A stretch of DNA of 64,000 nt from Gloeothece verrucosa PCC 7822 (GTDB taxonomy: Bacteria; Cyanobacteriota; Cyanobacteriia; Cyanobacteriales; Microcystaceae). The translations under genes and the position numbers were made by a program. Shown piece by piece: positions 60,288-64,000 of this stretch (position 1 is the stretch's first letter; every line of letters starts with the position of its first letter). The notes below the pieces were generated by a model. The model was given only the letters and a program-made list of their open reading frames with translations. It was not told where the DNA came from and did no database searches. Location of the stretch: the NCBI RefSeq assembly GCF_000147335.1, contig NC_014501.1:930001-994000 (forward strand), in the 5' to 3' direction.

Positions 60288-61085
60288 TTAAAATCTCTCC
60301 TCATAAATATTTTCTCGTCTTATCGCTTCATTACTGAGAGGAGGCCCTGGGTGAACTTGACCGGCAGCCCATTCCCGCAAAGCTCTTGACCATTCCTCGT
60401 GAGTAGCCGTTTCGTAAAGGGGCGCTTCTTCCTCCTGTGGTTCAAGTTGGGCTAGTCCTACAATCGTGTTAGACCAATCAGCTAGAGTATGATATAAAGA
60501 CACCATCGCCCTTCTTAATTCATTCGACCTGGATCTGTTTGAACCGAACAATTTCCAGTTAGCCATTAAAGCTTTTAATCGATCGAAGTGAATAAATCTG
60601 TGAGGTTTTCCCCTATTTTGCAGCATTTTTAGGAAAGTAAGTAACAAAAAACCCAGGAGCGTAAATATAGAAGGATTAGCAAAATTTATACGCTCGACCA
60701 TCTCAAAGCCTTCCTTGATTTCTTGAGCCACTATTTTTAAAGTTTTTTTGTCAAAGTCAGTCAAAATTTTCCAATGTTTGACAATAAATTCCTTATGTCT
60801 CAGAAAAAATTGATTAAGAGAGGTTGGATCATTAATTTCTCGACTGTTGGGATTGTATCCCTGTAACAAAATGTTTTTAATCGCCGCATACTCCTCGCGG
60901 ACTTCGGAGCCATATTTGTCCCAATTGATTTTTTCAATTGACTTGTCCCTTCGCCACTTGGCAGGGGCGGCTCTTGAGCGAAAGCGGGGTGAAATTTTAG
61001 GATAATCGGCAGTTTTAGCGACATAATCTGAAAATATATCCAGTTTGTTTAATAAAGTGCCAAAATCTACTACTTGGCTACTCAT
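60288..61085 (-). CDS. Hypothetical protein with antitoxin-like C-terminus, partner of the PIN toxin
   Basis: The product has 265 residues from the ATG at 61085 (MSSQVVDFGTLLNKLDIFSD); a TTG 18 codons earlier is less likely. The first 220 residues are helical with a hydrophobic segment near 145-165 (FTLLGFLLLTFLKML). The last 40, HEEWSRALREWAAGQVHPG then PPLSNEAIRRENIYEERF, look like the end of small cyanobacterial antitoxins that accompany PIN proteins (WAESH...LSDEAISRESIY). So it may be an antitoxin tail fused to another domain. Confidence 0.55.
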   Translation of the reverse strand: MSSQVVDFGTLLNKLDIFSDYVAKTADYPKISPRFRSRAAPAKWRRDKSIEKINWDKYGSEVREEYAAIKNILLQGYNPNSREINDPTSLNQFFLRHKEFIVKHWKILTDFDKKTLKIVAQEIKEGFEMVERINFANPSIFTLLGFLLLTFLKMLQNRGKPHRFIHFDRLKALMANWKLFGSNRSRSNELRRAMVSLYHTLADWSNTIVGLAQLEPQEEEAPLYETATHEEWSRALREWAAGQVHPGPPLSNEAIRRENIYEERF

Positions 61086-61641
61086 AAGCTTGCTAACTAA
61101 TGGATTGATCTTAATTAGTAATTTTATACTAAAATTCAAAAATTAGGTACTTTTATATGTAATTTTTTAGTGTTTTTTCTGATACATTAAGTGGATTTTT
61201 AAAACGATAACATCTCAAGAATGGATGATATTTAGAAAAGTTTGTAACTAACTTTTTACCTAATCGCTCTGAGCATTTATTTTTAGGGGTGTGGCTGTTC
61301 TAAACAAATTTGATAAATTTTTTCTAATATAAATTGAGGATTTATTGATGGGTTTGTTATGCTAAAAAGAGCATTGTGATCTGTTTGGTTATAGAGATTT
61401 CTTTTTTAGCCAGAGCTTTATGAAAATATTGAGGAATTTAAGCTTCAAGAGCTTCGCCAAAAGCACTAATCACCCAATGAATGCTTACTGTAGGCTATAA
61501 TGTAGAGCCTTTATTAACCTTTTTTTTCCTATAGGATGTAAAATTATGTAACTTTTGTTGGTCGATGGAATTACAAAGAGCGATTTTAAGTGTATGATTA
61601 TTTATAGTACATATATACCAAAACAATGCTAGATAGGCACA
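61086..61641. other. Spacer between the PIN pair and the AAA-S8 pair
   Basis: Divergent promoter region of about 550 bp. It includes the block at about 61332-61405 shared with 44510-44600. No gene recognised. Confidence 0.45.
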
Positions 61642-62652
61642 ATGAAGGCTGAACTCCTTAAAAGGTTGTTTCGAGCGATCGCTAGTTCTGATCCAGAAGC
61701 GCTCGACAAATTGACGTGCCTAGTTATAGAAGAGGAGCGCAGCAAAGGTCATACAGCCTTAGCTCAACAGTTAGAGAATATTAAGAGTAAAAATAAACAA
61801 GAAAAGCCTACTTCCAGTAGTCAGACACCACTTTCAACCCCGGAGACAACGCTACAGGATCTTCAGTCTCTACCGACCAGTAAACGTTTTAATCTTCCCT
61901 TGGTAACTTTTGTTCCTAGGGAGAAACTACGCCACCACATGATCTTGCCTGTAATGGTAGAGAAGCGTTTTCAACGTATTGAGCGTGAGTATGCAGCAAG
62001 AGATAGACTAGCTCATCATGGACTACGTTATCGACAAAAGATTTTATTATATGGTTCTCCTGGGTGTGGTAAAACTCTCGGAGCAGAGCGTTTAGCTTGG
62101 AATACAGGACTGTCACTCTTGAAAGTTCGGTTTGATGCAATGGTATCGTCTTTTTTAGGTGAGACGGCCAGTAATCTAAGATTAGTTTTTGAAAAAGCTT
62201 CAGAATCTCCATGTCTACTATTTTTAGACGAATGTGATGTTATAGCCAAATCACGGGAAGATACTCAAGAGGTAGGAGAAATCAAACGAGTGGTTAATAC
62301 ATTTCTTCAAATTCTTGATGAGTATGAACCCAATTCTGGATTATTAGTAGCTGCTACCAATCTCAATAAATCACTTGATACTGCTCTTTGGAGACGATTT
62401 GATGATGTTATAGAGATTCCCAAACCTGGAGAAGCTGAGTTAAAATTTATAATAAAACAAACGTTATCAGCTATTGATGTTGGAGTTATTAATTGGGATG
62501 CTATAGTGCAAGACATGAAGGGATTTTCTGCGGCTCAAGCTGTTCGAGTCGCTCAGGATGCAGCTAAAAGAGCAATTCTTGAACGAGAAGAGTTAGTCAT
62601 TCAAGAGCATTTAGAAGACGCTATCCAAGAAATTAAAGTGTCTTTTAGTTAA
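61642..62652 (+). CDS. AAA+ ATPase paired with an S8 protease
   Basis: The product has 336 residues. A helical N-terminus (1-85) with a Ser/Thr-rich linker precedes the AAA+ core: Walker A GSPGCGKT at 138-145, FLGETASNLRLVFE, Walker B LLFLDECD at 192-199, sensor VAATNLNKSLDTALWRRFD. It resembles the FtsH/SpoVK-like ATPases found next to subtilisin-like proteases. The protease gene starts 26 bp after its stop. The pair probably senses or unfolds a substrate and controls the protease. Confidence 0.85.
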   Translation: MKAELLKRLFRAIASSDPEALDKLTCLVIEEERSKGHTALAQQLENIKSKNKQEKPTSSSQTPLSTPETTLQDLQSLPTSKRFNLPLVTFVPREKLRHHMILPVMVEKRFQRIEREYAARDRLAHHGLRYRQKILLYGSPGCGKTLGAERLAWNTGLSLLKVRFDAMVSSFLGETASNLRLVFEKASESPCLLFLDECDVIAKSREDTQEVGEIKRVVNTFLQILDEYEPNSGLLVAATNLNKSLDTALWRRFDDVIEIPKPGEAELKFIIKQTLSAIDVGVINWDAIVQDMKGFSAAQAVRVAQDAAKRAILEREELVIQEHLEDAIQEIKVSFS

Positions 62653-62678
62653 AAAATAAATAAGATAGAAAAAACTCA

Positions 62679-64000
62679 ATGGTTGAACGATCTAAGGACT
62701 ATTCTCATATTCCCCTCACACTAACAATACAAGGAACAGCTAAACCTTCACGCCCACCAAGATCTAATCCTAGATCATTAGCTAATTTGGGTAATCGTCA
62801 GGCACATGGCACTAAACTAAAAGCTAATGTGGACGCAATATTTTTCTCTTGGCAAGAAGAGGAAGAAAAAAGAGACGAAGAGGGTAAACCTAAACTCCCC
62901 AATGCTCGACGAGTTATTTTACAAATTGATCCAGACGCTTTTGATCCAGACAAATTAAAAAGCTATGGAATAGAGGTTATTGCTGAACTAGAAGATGGGT
63001 ATATTATCGGTGCTTCAGCAGATTTAGAACTAAGTGCTTTACAGAAAAAAATAGAACAATTTATTAAAGAAGAGCGCGGGGGAGGTACAGTTGCTGAAAT
63101 TTGGGAGCTTATAGAAGGATATAAAAAACCCGAATTAATTGTATCCCCTGAATTATGGCAACATTGGGATAAAGTTAAAGATGATCAAATATATACAGTT
63201 GATGTAAGCATTGCTTGTTTAGGACTTAAAGCTAAACTCTCTGATTACCCGAAACGTAAAACTAATGAAACTGATGAACAATTTCAAGCTAAAGTTAATC
63301 GCTGGATAAATAAGCGAGATCTTACCGATGAAGATTGGAATGAAGAAAAATCAATTAGAGAAGAAGAATTAACCGATTTTGTTCTCAATTATCAAGGAGA
63401 AATTTTATCTATAGTAGATGGAGAAACTACTAAATATTCTGAATTACCTGATAGTTTTTCTTGCCGGATTAAAATTTCAGGCAAAGGATTAAAAGATTTA
63501 GTTAGTAACTATCCTTATATTTTTGAAGTTAGTGAACCAGATGAGTTTCTTGAATTGATTCAGCGCCAAGGTTTAGCTGATGCTGAAAGCCCCTCTTTTC
63601 AATTAGACCCTCCAGATAACGATGCCCCAAAAGTCTGCATTATAGATAGTGGAATTCAGGAAAGACATTCTCTTCTAAAAGCAGCTATTGATGGAAATAA
63701 TTCCCGCTCTTGGGTTCCTGACGAAGATAATTTAACGGCTGACTATGTGAAGAAGGGAGGACACGGAACAAGGGTAGCTGGTGCGGTTCTTTATCCTAAC
63801 ACAATACCTCGGAGTGGAAGAGAACAAGCTATTTGCTGGCTACAAAATGCTAGAATTCTTAATTCTGATAATCAACTTCCTAAAAAACTTTTTCCACCAA
63901 TTATTATAGAAGATATTGTTAATATTTATCATTTAACAGGAACAAGACTTTTTAATCATTCAATTACTGGATCTGTCCCTTGTAGAACTCAATATATGAG
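62679..64000 (+). CDS. S8 subtilisin-like serine protease, partial (3' end outside the window)
   Basis: 440 codons are visible from the ATG at 62679 (MVERSKDYSHIPLTLTIQG), open to the right edge. A long N-terminal part of about 315 residues has no signal peptide, so the enzyme is cytoplasmic. The S8 catalytic Asp is residue 323 in VCIIDSG and the His residue 362 in GGHGTRVAGAV. The Ser lies beyond the window. The following NHSITGS fits the oxyanion region. It forms an operon with the AAA+ gene. Confidence 0.85.
   Translation, partial: MVERSKDYSHIPLTLTIQGTAKPSRPPRSNPRSLANLGNRQAHGTKLKANVDAIFFSWQEEEEKRDEEGKPKLPNARRVILQIDPDAFDPDKLKSYGIEVIAELEDGYIIGASADLELSALQKKIEQFIKEERGGGTVAEIWELIEGYKKPELIVSPELWQHWDKVKDDQIYTVDVSIACLGLKAKLSDYPKRKTNETDEQFQAKVNRWINKRDLTDEDWNEEKSIREEELTDFVLNYQGEILSIVDGETTKYSELPDSFSCRIKISGKGLKDLVSNYPYIFEVSEPDEFLELIQRQGLADAESPSFQLDPPDNDAPKVCIIDSGIQERHSLLKAAIDGNNSRSWVPDEDNLTADYVKKGGHGTRVAGAVLYPNTIPRSGREQAICWLQNARILNSDNQLPKKLFPPIIIEDIVNIYHLTGTRLFNHSITGSVPCRTQYM

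Noticed and set aside
1..64000. tRNA, rRNA or riboswitch genes
   Set aside because: None recognised on either strand by eye; a tRNA and Rfam covariance search would be needed to exclude them fully.

Overview
The window looks like part of a large cyanobacterial plasmid. The evidence is the many GCGATCGC (HIP1) octamers, AT-rich spacers, heptanucleotide tandem repeats of the CCCTATT/CCCTGTT type, a CyRepA1-type plasmid replication protein with its small upstream regulators, and cyanobacterial-style RTX, exopolysaccharide and metacaspase proteins. I see no rRNA, tRNA, ribosomal-protein or other core chromosomal gene. A Chroococcales-type genome (Cyanothece/Gloeothece/Crocosphaera-like) is my best guess; the species is inference.

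Layout. 1-15.5 kb: accessory plasmid backbone, mostly on the minus strand. It holds small conserved plasmid proteins, a BRO-N antirepressor-like gene and two decayed relatives, a RelE-type toxin-antitoxin pair, a zeta-toxin-like kinase with a 57-codon partner, an HNH endonuclease with a small partner, and several broken genes: RecD2 split by a 28-bp palindromic insertion, a PD-(D/E)XK nuclease with a frameshift, and a DUF1348 gene with one nonsense codon. This region also has two families of repeated non-coding signals: AAGGGTATA-type palindromes and GGGC-GATA-GCCC leader hairpins. 15.8-28.1 kb: one giant minus-strand RTX surface protein of 4069 residues, followed by an AraC-type regulator at 28.4-29.3 kb.

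29.5-36.5 kb: replication module. It contains CyRepA1 (1371 aa, with four exact-period 171-bp internal repeats), two small upstream genes, and a decayed inverted copy of those two genes on the other side of rep. 36.5-44.2 kb: a signalling and conflict-type operon, read on the minus strand as caspase, VMAP-C protein, MoxR ATPase, truncated SAV_2336-like protein, and zinc-ribbon/Ser-Thr kinase/GTPase. A divergent membrane protein lies at its head. The junction between the last two operon genes looks like a microhomology deletion.

45.2-55.7 kb: a complete Wzx/Wzy-type exopolysaccharide cluster (PssE, Wzy, Wzz, Wza, Wzx, GT4, sulfotransferase, STAS-polyprenyl sugar transferase, PssD, GT2). It is bracketed at both outer ends by near-perfect TGTGA-N6-TCACA boxes of the SyCRP1 type, each about 100 bp from a start codon, which suggests cAMP control of the whole block. 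56.2-59.4 kb: a MITE-like element, a GH5 glycoside hydrolase and two small membrane proteins. 59.8-61.1 kb: a PIN-domain toxin and its partner, of which a deleted copy sits at 44.2 kb. 61.6 kb to the right edge: an AAA+ ATPase with an S8 subtilisin-like protease cut by the window end, a pairing typical of conflict/defence loci.
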